Shown: positions 51,258-60,413 of the stretch, piece by piece
How positions within the stretch are numbered: the first letter of the stretch is position 1
Layout of the letters: each line of letters starts with the position of its first letter
Origin: Qipengyuania pelagi
Lineage (GTDB): Bacteria > Pseudomonadota > Alphaproteobacteria > Sphingomonadales > Sphingomonadaceae
Direction: 5' to 3'
NCBI RefSeq assembly: GCF_009827295.1
Contig: NZ_WTYD01000002.1
Coordinates: 310,001 to 374,000 of the forward strand
Length of the DNA: 64,000 nt
Position numbers and translations under genes: made by a program
Notes under the pieces: generated by a model
The model's database searches: none
What the model was told of the DNA's origin: nothing
What the model saw: the letters and a program-made list of their open reading frames with translations, nothing else

Positions 51258-52220
51258 TTATTCCGGTTTCGCCATCGGGACGAAATGCTGCGACCAGTCC
51301 GCTTTGCCGGTTTCGGCAAGCGCGGCTTCCATGGTCGCGATTTCCGCCTCGATGAACTCGACGCGCTCGTCCCATCCGTCATGGCTGCGGTCTCTCAGGA
51401 GCCCGCCGCCATATTTCGGGCCCCAGCGCGTCATGAAGCGCACCGAAGCGCGCGGATCGTATCCGGCATTGTAGAGCAACCAGGGCATCATCCGGTCGGC
51501 ATCGCGTTCGGTCAGGCGGACCAGCGACTGGCTGCGTCCGACCGCATCGAACATCTTGCGGTGCCGGAGGAGATTGTGCGCCAGTTCGTGCGCCACGGCG
51601 GCGGCGAATTCATCTTCGGCATAGGCGAACCCGGCGAAATCGCGCCCGAAGATCACGCGGCTGCCATCGGCGACGGCGCGCTTGCCCCCGTCGAGCACTT
51701 CGAACCGGCTCGGACAGGCGGGCACGCCCGCGATCGTCGCGCTTGTTGGGGTTTCGCCCGCACTCGCCCAGCCGAACCGGGCCGGACCCTCGGCCAGCGC
51801 GTCGTCGATAGCGGCGTTGACGCTCACCATGCGCTGCCAGCGGGGATCGCTCGGCGGAAAGGCGTCAAAGAGGATCGCCCCGTTCAGATCGAGCAGTGTG
51901 GCATTGCGCGTCAGCCCGGCGGCGGCGGCGGGCGATCCGGGCGCGACGGCCTGCACCGCGATATCGCCGACAAGCCCCAGTTCCGCGCGGACCCTGTCGG
52001 GCTTCCCGTAGGAGGCGGCGTCATGGAACAGCGCGCCGATAGCGGGCCGCGCATCGGCGCAATAGGGCGCGTTGCCAGTGGCGAGTTTCCAGCCGATGCG
52101 GAACAGCTGGATGTCGCGCGCCTGCAAGGCCTCGATCTCGCTGAGCTTCTGGGATTGCGCGGATGCGGGCGCGATCCCTACGGCCAGGAGAGCGAAGAAG
52201 AGAGCCGCGCGGAAGAGCAT
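51258..52220 (-). CDS. M48-like metallopeptidase with a PDZ-like segment
   Basis: A 320-residue exported protein. Signal peptide to about residue 21 (ASAQSQ); a PDZ-like stretch IAVQAVAPGSPAAAAGLTRNA (about residues 90-112); and the zinc motif AAAVAHELAHNLLRH (HExxH) near residue 215. A distal Glu ligand is expected in ERDADRMMPWLL. It acts in the periplasm on unknown substrates. It overlaps the DsbA-like gene by one base at 52220. Confidence 0.85.
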   Translation of the reverse strand: MLFRAALFFALLAVGIAPASAQSQKLSEIEALQARDIQLFRIGWKLATGNAPYCADARPAIGALFHDAASYGKPDRVRAELGLVGDIAVQAVAPGSPAAAAGLTRNATLLDLNGAILFDAFPPSDPRWQRMVSVNAAIDDALAEGPARFGWASAGETPTSATIAGVPACPSRFEVLDGGKRAVADGSRVIFGRDFAGFAYAEDEFAAAVAHELAHNLLRHRKMFDAVGRSQSLVRLTERDADRMMPWLLYNAGYDPRASVRFMTRWGPKYGGGLLRDRSHDGWDERVEFIEAEIATMEAALAETGKADWSQHFVPMAKPE

Positions 52221-52924
52221 CAGCTGGTTGCCGCCGAACCGCTTTCATCTGCAAGCGCATCGGCCAGCGCGTCATACCCGACCGCGCCTTCCAGCACGCG
52301 GCCACCCGCGACCCAGCTCGGCGTGCCGGAAAAGCCCAGCTCGCGCGCCAGGGCCATGTTGCGGGCGAGTTCCGCGCTCACCCGGTCGCTCGCAGCATCG
52401 GCGCGGGCGCGGTCGAGATCCAGCGCAGCGGTCTTGGCCGCTGCCTCGACCGTGGCCGGGGTTGGCGGGCCGAGCGCGAACATCGCTTTGTAGAAGGCGG
52501 GATATTTGCTCTGCATCGCCGCGGCCAGCGCCATGCGCGCCGCCTCCTCGCTCCCATCGAAGATCGGCCATTCGCGCACCACAACCTTCACTTGCGGATC
52601 GTCGGCGATCAGGCGGGCGATGTCGGGCTCGCTGGCCTTGCAATAGGTGCAACCGTAATCGGTGAATTTGACCAGCGTGCGCGACCCATTGGGATTGCCG
52701 AGCACGGCACCGGGGAACGGCGCGACCACCTCTTCCCGGACCCCCGCCAGCCGCTCCTGCGCCTGCCCCGCCTGGAAGGCTTCCGCCATTTCGGGAAGGA
52801 TATCGGGATTGGATACGAGATACTGGCGCGTCTGCGCATGGCCCAGTCCGGTAAACGACCACACAGCCGCCCCGGCAAAGCCAGCGACCAGCGCGATCAG
52901 CGCCGTCAGGAAATACTGCCGCAT
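52220..52924 (-). CDS. DsbA-family thiol-disulfide protein
   Basis: A 234-residue exported thioredoxin-fold protein. The signal/anchor is MRQYFLTALIALVAGFAG. The active site is Cys92 and Cys95 in TDYGCTYCKAS, and the cis-Pro loop is FSGTPSWVAGG. It resembles the DsbA/ScsC-type proteins that form or reshuffle disulfides in the periplasm. ATG 52924 is preferred because it starts the signal sequence. It lies 16 bp after the BepA-like protease gene on the same strand. Confidence 0.9.
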   Translation of the reverse strand: MRQYFLTALIALVAGFAGAAVWSFTGLGHAQTRQYLVSNPDILPEMAEAFQAGQAQERLAGVREEVVAPFPGAVLGNPNGSRTLVKFTDYGCTYCKASEPDIARLIADDPQVKVVVREWPIFDGSEEAARMALAAAMQSKYPAFYKAMFALGPPTPATVEAAAKTAALDLDRARADAASDRVSAELARNMALARELGFSGTPSWVAGGRVLEGAVGYDALADALADESGSAATS

Positions 52925-52940
52925 AATCTGTCTTAGCCCC

Positions 52941-54296
52941 TCAGCGCTTGTCCATCTGCTGTTCCAGCAGGGCGCGTGCCTGCATTCCCACATCCTGCGC
53001 CCGCAGCCAATCGGGCGACCCGTCGGGAAGGCCCGCCTCCGCCGCCTGCGCGCTGCGCAGCGCCATCGCGTATTGCCGGCTCATCACCTGCTGTTCCGCG
53101 CTGGCGAGGCGGGCGCGCGGCAGATCGCCCTGCGCGGCATAGACCATGCCCAGCTGATACCAGGCGAAGGGGTTGTAGCGATCGCGCGTGACCGATGCGC
53201 GCAGCACCTGTTCCGCCTCTTCGAAATGGCTCTTATCCTCGGTTGCGATCAGAGCGTGGCCGAACATCGAGGAAATCAGCGGATCGGAGAGCGTCAGTTC
53301 GGTCGCCTTGCGCAGCGGCGCGAGCGCTTCTTCCGGCCGCCCGGATTCGAGCAGGACCTGGCCCTTCAATTCGAGGAAATACGGGTCGTCGGGGTCGACG
53401 GCGAGCAGCGAATCCGTTTCGGCCAGCGCGCGATCGACCTGCGCGGTCTTGTGATAGGCGTAGGCGCGGGCATAGCGCGCGGGCACGGTCTGGTCGGTCT
53501 GCGGATAATCGCGGAAGGTGTAGCGCGGTTCGGCGATATAGCCCTTGAGCTTGGCCTTCACGCGCGCGAATTCGCTCTCCCATTCCGGGTTCAGCGGCGC
53601 GTCCCAGGCGGGGTCCTTTTCATAGACGCCGCGCAGAGCCGAAATGCGATCGCCCGATAGCGGGTGGGTGCGCGTGAAGGCAGCATCGTCGGACTGGCTG
53701 TAGCCATAGCGATATTCGCGGTTCTGCAATTTGCCGAAGAAGCTCAGCGATCCGCGCCCGGTGATCCCCGCATCCGCAAGATATTGCGCGCCCGCCATGT
53801 CGGCGCTGCTTTCCTGGACGCGGGTGAAGGCGAGGAACTGGCCCATCGCGGCGCGCTGCCCCATCATCATGGCCGCCATCGCTGCATCCCCGGCCCCGGC
53901 GAGCGCGGCGCCGATCCCGGCGAGCAGCGAGAGCAGGGTGATCCCGCTCGCCGCCTTCATCCCCTCGCCGAAGCGGACGACATGGCCGCCGGTAATATGG
54001 CCCAATTCGTGCGCGATCACGCCCTGGACCTCGTTGGCGCTGTCCGCCGCCTCGATCAGGCCGGAATGGATATAGACTGCCTGCCCCCCCGCCACGAAGG
54101 CGTTGACGCTGGGATCGTTGATGAGGACGATGTCGACGTTTCCGGGCTCCAGCCCCGCCGCCTCGACCAGCGGTTCCGAAATGTCGCGCAGGAACGCCTC
54201 GGTCTCCGCATCGCGCAGGATCGACTGGGCGGCGACCGGCTGGGCGCTCGCAAGCGTGAGAGCGACGAAGGCGAGCAGGAAGGAAAGAGCGCGCAT
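52941..54296 (-). CDS. BepA-like M48 peptidase with TPR repeats
   Basis: A 451-residue periplasmic protease. The signal peptide ends near VAAQS; the zinc site is VIAHELGHITGGH (residues 94-105), and an active-site Glu is expected in ESSADMAGAQYLADAG. The C-terminal half (about residues 270-440) carries TPR-like helices, the architecture of BepA, which degrades or assists outer membrane beta-barrel assembly. ATG 54296 starts the signal; the upstream extension is Arg-rich and unlikely. Confidence 0.9.
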   Translation of the reverse strand: MRALSFLLAFVALTLASAQPVAAQSILRDAETEAFLRDISEPLVEAAGLEPGNVDIVLINDPSVNAFVAGGQAVYIHSGLIEAADSANEVQGVIAHELGHITGGHVVRFGEGMKAASGITLLSLLAGIGAALAGAGDAAMAAMMMGQRAAMGQFLAFTRVQESSADMAGAQYLADAGITGRGSLSFFGKLQNREYRYGYSQSDDAAFTRTHPLSGDRISALRGVYEKDPAWDAPLNPEWESEFARVKAKLKGYIAEPRYTFRDYPQTDQTVPARYARAYAYHKTAQVDRALAETDSLLAVDPDDPYFLELKGQVLLESGRPEEALAPLRKATELTLSDPLISSMFGHALIATEDKSHFEEAEQVLRASVTRDRYNPFAWYQLGMVYAAQGDLPRARLASAEQQVMSRQYAMALRSAQAAEAGLPDGSPDWLRAQDVGMQARALLEQQMDKR

Positions 54297-54306
54297 TGCG
54301 GCCCTG

Positions 54307-55305
54307 CTAGCGGGTTTCGCCCTGAACCGGAACTGAAGCCTGCGGTACCCTCTGCGCCTTCCCCTGCTTCCGGGCATCCGCATGATCGGCGATGAAAGCG
54401 AGGATCGGGTCGAGCACCGTGCCGTTCTGCGCGAACGGTTTCGAAAGGGCCATCACGATCCCGGCATGGCTCATCCCGTCATATTCGACGAGATCGACCA
54501 TGCCACCGCCTTCTTCGATGGCGACGGCGAGATTGCGCGAATTATACGGGCGCACGGTCTCGTCGGCGGTCCCGTGCATCAACAGGAATGGCGGCGCACC
54601 GGCGAGATTTTTTCTTGTCGCCTGCGTGACCGGCTGGGTCGCTCGCCCGTCCGCGACATGGCCGAAGGCATTGCGCGAGGAATCGGTGTCGAAGGGGAAG
54701 AAATCCGCCGGCCCCGCCATGCTGACGACGCCCGCCAGGCTTTCGCGCGGTATGCCTGCGCTGCGCAGGTATCGAGGATCCAAGCCGAGCATAAGCACGT
54801 TATAGGCACCCGCCGAATGGCCGATCAGGATCGCCTGGTCGGCGCGTAGATTGGCGGTCGCGGCCTTGTCCCGCACCCAGGCCAAGCCCGCCGCGCTGTC
54901 TTCCAGCATGACGGGATAGCGCCCGTCCGGCACCAGGCGATAGCCGACCAGCGCGGTGGCGATGCCCCGCTCGCCCAAGCTGCGCGCGACGAAGCGATAG
55001 TCTTCCGGCGCGCCCGAATGCCAGCCGCCGCCATGCACGAACACGGCGAGGGGGAAGCCGCCCGCGGGCGCCGCGCCTTCGGGCACCCAGATCTCCGCCC
55101 GCTGCGCGTCCGTGGGGCCATACTTGCCCTGCGCCACCAGCTCGATCCCGGTTTCGCGGGGAAAGCGCGCATCGATCCAGTCGAGCGTCGCCGCCGATCC
55201 CGCTGCCAGCGCCCATCGCCATAAGGCGAAGCCCGCCAGTGCCAGCACCAGAATTGCGATCAGCGTCCAGCCCATCTTTCCCGGTCTCCTGCGTGCTGCC
55301 TTCAT
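54307..55305 (-). CDS. alpha/beta hydrolase (esterase/lipase-like)
   Basis: A 332-residue enzyme with an N-terminal membrane anchor (about residues 10-30), the oxyanion motif VFVHGGGWHSG, the nucleophile elbow ILIGHSAGAYN and a C-terminal catalytic Asp/His region (HGTADETVRPY and YDGMSHAGIV). This is the HSL/BD-FAE-like esterase pattern. The start at 55305 overlaps the App1-like gene stop by 4 bp; an ATG 10 codons further in is possible. Confidence 0.87.
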   Translation of the reverse strand: MKAARRRPGKMGWTLIAILVLALAGFALWRWALAAGSAATLDWIDARFPRETGIELVAQGKYGPTDAQRAEIWVPEGAAPAGGFPLAVFVHGGGWHSGAPEDYRFVARSLGERGIATALVGYRLVPDGRYPVMLEDSAAGLAWVRDKAATANLRADQAILIGHSAGAYNVLMLGLDPRYLRSAGIPRESLAGVVSMAGPADFFPFDTDSSRNAFGHVADGRATQPVTQATRKNLAGAPPFLLMHGTADETVRPYNSRNLAVAIEEGGGMVDLVEYDGMSHAGIVMALSKPFAQNGTVLDPILAFIADHADARKQGKAQRVPQASVPVQGETR

Positions 55306-56447
55306 GGTGCCCCCTTTTCGGTACTGCCCGGATCGCCCTGTCCGGTCCTGTCGACCATGCGCACGATCTCCTCTGCCTCGCCATCGCTGGCGAGCCCGAT
55401 AGAGCGCAGGAATTCGTGGCCGGTCTCGTAATCGTCACCCAGCCATAGCGGCACATCGGCCGATTCGATCGTGGCCTTGGCCTCGCGTTCCTCGGGGGTG
55501 AAGGGATCGCCCGCGCGGCGGATGAAGACGGCGCGGATGCGGCCCGGATGATCGGCGACCACCTTGGCGAAGGCGGTCAGATCGCCCTGGGTGTCGTCCC
55601 CGATCAGGGCGAAGCGCAGCGCGGGATAGCTCTCGATGATGCGATGGATCGCCTGCGTCTTGTGCGCGCCGTGGCTGCCCGATCCGAACGTGTCGCGGTT
55701 CAGCCCCCAATCGCGCAGCATCAGCGGCCCGAGCGGCAAATGGCGGCTCTTCATGAAGGCGACGAGATAGGAGAACAGGTTCCACGGGCTGGAACTGACA
55801 TAGAAGAAGGGATGGTGCGTCGCGGGCAGGCGCTCGCCCGCCGCGCCTTCCCCATCCTCAAGCACCGCACCCCCGCCCAACGCGGTGTAGAAGACGTCGG
55901 CCTGCGGCACGAGCAGGCGCTGGTCGGGCATCTGCATCAGCACGCGCCGCCAATTGCGCGCGATCGCGCCGAGATTGCCGGTGATCCCGGTCTCGATCAC
56001 CGTATCGTCGATATCGCTGATGACGCCCAGCGCCGCGTCCCGGCCGGGCACGAGGACATGGCCATCGACCGCCTGCCTCCCATCGCGATTCTCCCAATGG
56101 AAGGTGACGACTTCCCAGACGGTCGTTTCCGAAAGCTCCTGCGCCGGATCGAGCGCGATGTCGAAATGGGCGTAGCCCTCTTCATCCGTCACCGCGCGAT
56201 TGCGGTGCGCGGTCCCGTCGCGATCGCATATTTCCAGTTCGACCGCGATGTCCGGCACCTCGCGCGAGGCGAATTGGGCGACCATCGTGCGCAGGGCCTG
56301 CCAGCGCCCGCTCGGCTGGAAGCGGGCTCCGGCATCGCGCTTGCCCGATCGCAGGGCACGGCACGATATCGTCAGCCGTTCGCGATTGCGGAAGCCGTAA
56401 TAGGGCTGGATGCGGATCGGCGGGGCGCGGAACGGTCCAATGGGCAT
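55302..56447 (-). CDS. App1-family phosphatidate phosphatase-like protein (DUF2183)
   Basis: A 381-residue protein with the HAD-type phosphatase motif SDIDDTVIETGITGNL and downstream RFALIGDDTQGDLTAFAKVV, matching the App1/DUF2183 family whose yeast member dephosphorylates phosphatidic acid. The N-terminal third is a beta-rich region. It is coupled to the alpha/beta hydrolase, so a lipid-turnover pair is a fair inference. Confidence 0.85.
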   Translation of the reverse strand: MPIGPFRAPPIRIQPYYGFRNRERLTISCRALRSGKRDAGARFQPSGRWQALRTMVAQFASREVPDIAVELEICDRDGTAHRNRAVTDEEGYAHFDIALDPAQELSETTVWEVVTFHWENRDGRQAVDGHVLVPGRDAALGVISDIDDTVIETGITGNLGAIARNWRRVLMQMPDQRLLVPQADVFYTALGGGAVLEDGEGAAGERLPATHHPFFYVSSSPWNLFSYLVAFMKSRHLPLGPLMLRDWGLNRDTFGSGSHGAHKTQAIHRIIESYPALRFALIGDDTQGDLTAFAKVVADHPGRIRAVFIRRAGDPFTPEEREAKATIESADVPLWLGDDYETGHEFLRSIGLASDGEAEEIVRMVDRTGQGDPGSTEKGAP

Positions 56448-56486
56448 GGCCCGCGCGCTAGCCGTCGCCGGGCGGACTGTGAAGGG

Positions 56487-58463
56487 TCAGGCGAGCTTGC
56501 GCGCGGCCCGTTCGATCAGCGCGATATCCTCGGGCACCTCGCCGATCAGGTCGAGCACGCCGGTCTCGTCGCGGCGGATCATCACCAGCGCGAATTCCGG
56601 CCCGGCTGGGGCGAGGTCGGATAGCGCGATCGGGTCCATCCGGCGCAGCAGTTCGGCGAGTTCGGCGCGCACGGCGGCTGCGTCGAGCGCGGGTTTCCCG
56701 GCCTCTTCGCGGCGCAGGCGGCGTTCCTCGCGCACCACGCCCTTCAACCCGCCTTCGGCTTCCATGAGGAAGCGCGAGAGCGAGCCGCGCGCCAGCTTGG
56801 CGCGGTGCGCATGGGCGAGGACGGCGGCGTATTCGGTCAGGCGCGTCTTGTCGTAATCGGACCCGAAGACCAGCTTCACCACCGGGGTCATCGGCGCGCG
56901 ATCCTGCATCGTCAGGCCGCTATCGGCGACGAGTTCGGCGAACCCGTCCGGGTCGGCCTGCGCTTCGAGGCTGAAATCATAGGCCCTGCCGACCGCGGCA
57001 TAGAGCGCGGTGCGGCTGCGATCCTCGCTGGAGCGGGCGGTATAGGCCAGCTCGCGCGCCTCGGCGAGACAGTCGTAGAGACCGTCGGCGTCGGCAAGGT
57101 CGGGCTCGCTCGGTTCCAGGGCTTCCGGTTCCGGCGTTTCCGACGCGGGCTGGGCCAATTCGACAGGCTCCGGTTCGTACGCCTGCGGTATCGGGGCACT
57201 GGAAATGTGCGCGGTGGGCAGGTCTGACGCCGTGCCGTCGATCTCGCCGTCAAGATCGGCCACGATCGGAAGCGAAGGCATGATGACTTCGCTCGCGCGC
57301 CGCGTGCCGCGCGTCACCAGCGAGGCGAGGCCGGGTCCGGCGAAATCGTCCGCAAGCGGATCGACGACGCCGTCGACATCCTCGTATTCGGGTTCGTCCC
57401 AATCCTCGGCCAGACCGTAATCGCTGGCGCGCTCGCCGATCGTCCAGGTGTCGTCGTCGTCCTCGTCGATACCGTCCCCGGACATATCTTCGGGCGAACC
57501 CGCCTCTCTCGCTGCTTCTCGGGCCGCCTCTTCCGCCGCCTCCGCCGCGTAGTCCGGCGTCGGCAGAGCGGGGCGCTTGACCGGCGCCGTTCCGAAGGCG
57601 GGAAGCGGAAGCGAAGTGTCGGTCTGATCCAAGCTATCCTCGCTCGGCGCGAGGCTGTCGAGTTCGAGCACGGTTTCCACCGCTCGCGGCGGCGCATACC
57701 CTTCCAGCGCCTGTCCGATCTCGAGCAACAATTCGTCGGTCGTCGCCTGGTCGGCGAGTTCCTTCCAATTGATCACGCCGTAGATGAAATCGATCTTCGC
57801 CTCTCCCGTCGCGGGATCGCCATGCGGCTCGCTCGAATAGGGCAGCAGGATGCCGCGATAGAGCGCGGTGTTGCCGCGTTCGTTCAGGAATTCGGCCTCG
57901 AAACCGATCGGAGCCTGGTTCGCCAGGATCTGCATGTAATGGTCGGTGATCCGGCTTAGCAGGGATCGGCTGGGCACGTCGGACAGGCGCTGCATCGTGG
58001 CGTCGGCGCTGCATTCCTCTGCCAGTTCGGCGCCGATATGGCGCAGGACCGGATCGTCCAGCCCGTCGGAGAAATCGAGCAGGACCGAATAGGGGCCGAA
58101 ATCCTCGATCGTGTCGGGGTCCAGCGCGTCGATCGCCGGGAAGGCCTGATCGCCAAGCTGGCTCGCCCAGAGATTATAGGCGCGAACCTGCATCCGCCGC
58201 TCGTCCTGCCCCACCGGGCTAGGCGGGGCGAGGTCGAAATCCTCATCCTCGTCGCAATCATCGAGATCGAGCACGTCGAGATCGAAGGGATCGGCCAAGG
58301 GATCCATTGCGGGATCGCTCGAATCGCCGAATCGGTCGGGTCCGAAATCCCCGTCATGCGCGCCGAATTCGCCGCCAAGCCTGTCCATCGCCGGTATCGC
58401 CCCAGAATCCACTGCAATCAGAGGCTCGTTTTGCGCGTGCGTGGTAAAGATACGCTTAAACAC
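56487..58463 (-). CDS. large acidic protein with a PAS-like N-terminal domain
   Basis: A 658-residue protein. The first 85 residues are strongly acidic (DLDVLDLDDCDEDEDFDLAP). Residues about 85-260 hold a globular domain with RRMQVRAYNLWASQL and FGPYSVLLDFSDGLDDPVLRHIGAEL, resembling PAS_5-type sensor domains. About residues 280-480 are low-complexity, rich in Asp/Glu/Ala/Pro, and the last 160 residues are helical (LADADGLYDCLAEARELAYT). No enzymatic motif is seen. It could be a signalling or scaffold protein. Confidence 0.7.
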   Translation of the reverse strand: MFKRIFTTHAQNEPLIAVDSGAIPAMDRLGGEFGAHDGDFGPDRFGDSSDPAMDPLADPFDLDVLDLDDCDEDEDFDLAPPSPVGQDERRMQVRAYNLWASQLGDQAFPAIDALDPDTIEDFGPYSVLLDFSDGLDDPVLRHIGAELAEECSADATMQRLSDVPSRSLLSRITDHYMQILANQAPIGFEAEFLNERGNTALYRGILLPYSSEPHGDPATGEAKIDFIYGVINWKELADQATTDELLLEIGQALEGYAPPRAVETVLELDSLAPSEDSLDQTDTSLPLPAFGTAPVKRPALPTPDYAAEAAEEAAREAAREAGSPEDMSGDGIDEDDDDTWTIGERASDYGLAEDWDEPEYEDVDGVVDPLADDFAGPGLASLVTRGTRRASEVIMPSLPIVADLDGEIDGTASDLPTAHISSAPIPQAYEPEPVELAQPASETPEPEALEPSEPDLADADGLYDCLAEARELAYTARSSEDRSRTALYAAVGRAYDFSLEAQADPDGFAELVADSGLTMQDRAPMTPVVKLVFGSDYDKTRLTEYAAVLAHAHRAKLARGSLSRFLMEAEGGLKGVVREERRLRREEAGKPALDAAAVRAELAELLRRMDPIALSDLAPAGPEFALVMIRRDETGVLDLIGEVPEDIALIERAARKLA

Positions 58464-58520
58464 GCCGCTGCGCAGGGGGCAAGCGCAGGCGGGATGGCCC
58501 GCATAGCGCGCGCGCCGCCG

Positions 58521-59000
58521 CTAGAGGATATAGCGCATCCGTATCGGCAGCGTGCGCGGCGCCCGGTCGATCTCGACGGCGGCCTCGTCGAATGCCGGCG
58601 GGCCCATCTTCACCTTGGCATCCCGCGAGAAGCCGAAGCCTTCCTTCGGCATCATCCCCATCGCGCGGTCGGCCTTGCCGTTGGCGTTCTCGTCGTGAAG
58701 CAGCGCCACCGCATAGCGACCCGGCGCAACGTCGGAGAAGCGCAGCGTGATCGCCCCGCTCTGGGCGTCCACGATGGCGCTATAGGCGTTCGCATCGCCG
58801 CGACATTTGGGGAAACGCGCCGGATCGCGCGTCATGCAGGCGCGCACGACACCCTTGGCATTCCTGAGATCGCTGACCGCCACCGTGACGGTCGTGCCGG
58901 AATGCCGGTCCGCCTCCCTGGCAGCTTGGGGTGCCGCCCCGCCCGTCAGAAACGCCGCGAGCGGCAGGGCCAGCAGCGCAAACCCGCCGCGCGGCCTCAT
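58521..59000 (-). CDS. DUF2141-family exported protein
   Basis: A 159-residue protein with a signal peptide (MRPRGGFALLALPLAAFLTG) and a small beta domain containing TVAVSDLRNAKGVVRACMTRD, YAVALLHDENANGKADRAMGM and EGFGFSRDAK, which fits DUF2141. Family function unknown. ATG 59000 overlaps the stop of the sterol-desaturase-family gene by 4 bp (ATGA), so the two probably belong together. Confidence 0.85.
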   Translation of the reverse strand: MRPRGGFALLALPLAAFLTGGAAPQAAREADRHSGTTVTVAVSDLRNAKGVVRACMTRDPARFPKCRGDANAYSAIVDAQSGAITLRFSDVAPGRYAVALLHDENANGKADRAMGMMPKEGFGFSRDAKVKMGPPAFDEAAVEIDRAPRTLPIRMRYIL

Positions 59001-59734
59001 GCGTTCGGGCTCAGACCCCGGTCGGTTCCGCACAGACGGTCCCAGAAGCGGAAATACAGTCCGTAATTGCATCGATACTCTTCGTGATGGCGTTGGTGAT
59101 GGCTGGCCGTTATCAGCCAACCGCCTAACTTGGAGTGAACCAGGCGGCGGGGAAACATCTCCCACCCCATATGGTTGGTTACCCCCATCACGGTCATGAC
59201 CGCAAGCACCACCCCGAGCATGGTGACATGGATCGGGACGAGGAAGACGAGGGCCGGGATCACCACCGCCCCGGTCAGCGCCTCGTAGGGGTGGAAGCTC
59301 ATCGCCGCCCAGGCCGTGGGCGGGCGGCTGGCATGGTGGACCGCGTGCATCGCGCGAAACACCTTGGGGCGATGCATCCAGCGATGCGTCCAATAGAACC
59401 AGGTATCGTGCGCGAAGAGATAGAGAAATACCGACACGGGCGCATACCACAGCGGATAGGCGCTCCAGTCCTCGTAGATCCGGGTCCAGCCCCGCTCCTG
59501 CCAGCCCCAGGCGACCACGCCCGCCGGTATCCCGAAGATCGCCGCCGAAACCAGCGACCAGCGGATCTCGCGCCGCATCTGCGGACCCAGCCTGTCGTGA
59601 ATGCCCGGCACCCGCCGCGCGCTGATCCAGGCGAACAGGCCGCTCGACGCGAAATAGCGCGCGGCGACGATCGCTGTCATCGACAGGACGGAAACGAGGA
59701 TGGCGAGAAGGGTCACGATCCCGCTATGCCCCAA
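58997..59734 (-). CDS. sterol desaturase/fatty acid hydroxylase-family membrane protein
   Basis: A 245-residue membrane diiron protein with four hydrophobic segments and the His clusters of the superfamily: HDTWFYWTHRWMHRPKVFRAMHAVHHAS and a second HHQRHHEEYRCNYGLYF. It hydroxylates or desaturates lipids; the exact substrate (fatty acid, carotenoid or hopanoid) cannot be read. Coupling with the DUF2141 gene recurs in related genomes to my knowledge. Confidence 0.87.
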   Translation of the reverse strand: MGHSGIVTLLAILVSVLSMTAIVAARYFASSGLFAWISARRVPGIHDRLGPQMRREIRWSLVSAAIFGIPAGVVAWGWQERGWTRIYEDWSAYPLWYAPVSVFLYLFAHDTWFYWTHRWMHRPKVFRAMHAVHHASRPPTAWAAMSFHPYEALTGAVVIPALVFLVPIHVTMLGVVLAVMTVMGVTNHMGWEMFPRRLVHSKLGGWLITASHHQRHHEEYRCNYGLYFRFWDRLCGTDRGLSPNA

Positions 59735-59793
59735 TCCAGCCGGGCGGAGAAGGGGTTAGCTCGCCAGAGAGGTCATATCGGGGCGCGCTGACT

Positions 59794-60336
59794 TCAGGCG
59801 ATATCGCCGGTTCCCCACGCTGCGCATTCGGGATCGGCGGCGACGGTCAGCCGACGCAGCGCCGCGCGCGACAGGCGTTCGATCTCCACCTTGCGCCGCG
59901 CCGCAGCCAGCGGATGAAGGGGCGCCGGACGCACGATTTCCGCATCGTATCCGTCCGCCACGATCACGCCGCAGCAATCCGGTCGATACTCCTCGCTGTC
60001 AAGCGGGCCGCGATCGAGTCCGGGCGGGACACCCCAGAAGAACCGGTCGCAATGGTCGAGATAGTCGGGCCATTTGCCGTCGCCCATGAGGTCGCCGCGC
60101 TGCACCTTCACTTCGACGATCACCACCCGGCCCTTCGCATCGACGCCCATCAGATCGGCGCGGCGCCCGTTGCGCAGCGGCATTTCGGGCAGACACCAGA
60201 TATCGTTGCGCGCGAACAGGCGCATGATTCCGCGACACACGTCGCCTGCAACCGGGCGCGCGACCGGAATGGTGTCGGGATCGGGAGTGGGGCTCGATAG
60301 CTCGTGCGATCGAGCGAGTGCGGCTGATTCGGACAT
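59794..60336 (-). CDS. mmcB: MmcB-family DNA repair protein
   Basis: A 180-residue protein of the MmcB family (a restriction-endonuclease-like fold linked to mitomycin C resistance in Caulobacter). PD-(D/E)XK-type residues are visible in RADLMGVDAKGRVVIVEVKV, with WPDYLDHCDRFFWGVP downstream. The start at 60336 is chosen because a perfect LexA box lies 13 bp upstream and would otherwise fall inside the coding region. It is therefore a likely SOS gene. Confidence 0.87.
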   Translation of the reverse strand: MSESAALARSHELSSPTPDPDTIPVARPVAGDVCRGIMRLFARNDIWCLPEMPLRNGRRADLMGVDAKGRVVIVEVKVQRGDLMGDGKWPDYLDHCDRFFWGVPPGLDRGPLDSEEYRPDCCGVIVADGYDAEIVRPAPLHPLAAARRKVEIERLSRAALRRLTVAADPECAAWGTGDIA

Positions 60337-60349
60337 ACCGCTCTGGCTG

Positions 60350-60364
60350 GAACAAAATGTGAAC
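60350..60364 (-). promoter_or_regulatory. LexA (SOS) box upstream of mmcB
   Basis: Read toward mmcB the sequence is GTTC-ACATTTT-GTTC, an exact match to the alphaproteobacterial LexA operator GTTC-N7-GTTC. It ends 13 bp before the ATG. MmcB is a known SOS-regulated DNA-damage gene in Caulobacter, so sequence and context agree. Confidence 0.8.
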
Positions 60365-60413
60365 CCAGTCAAGCGAGCCCAATCAAGCAGGCTCAGTCAG
60401 GCAGGTGTCAGAC

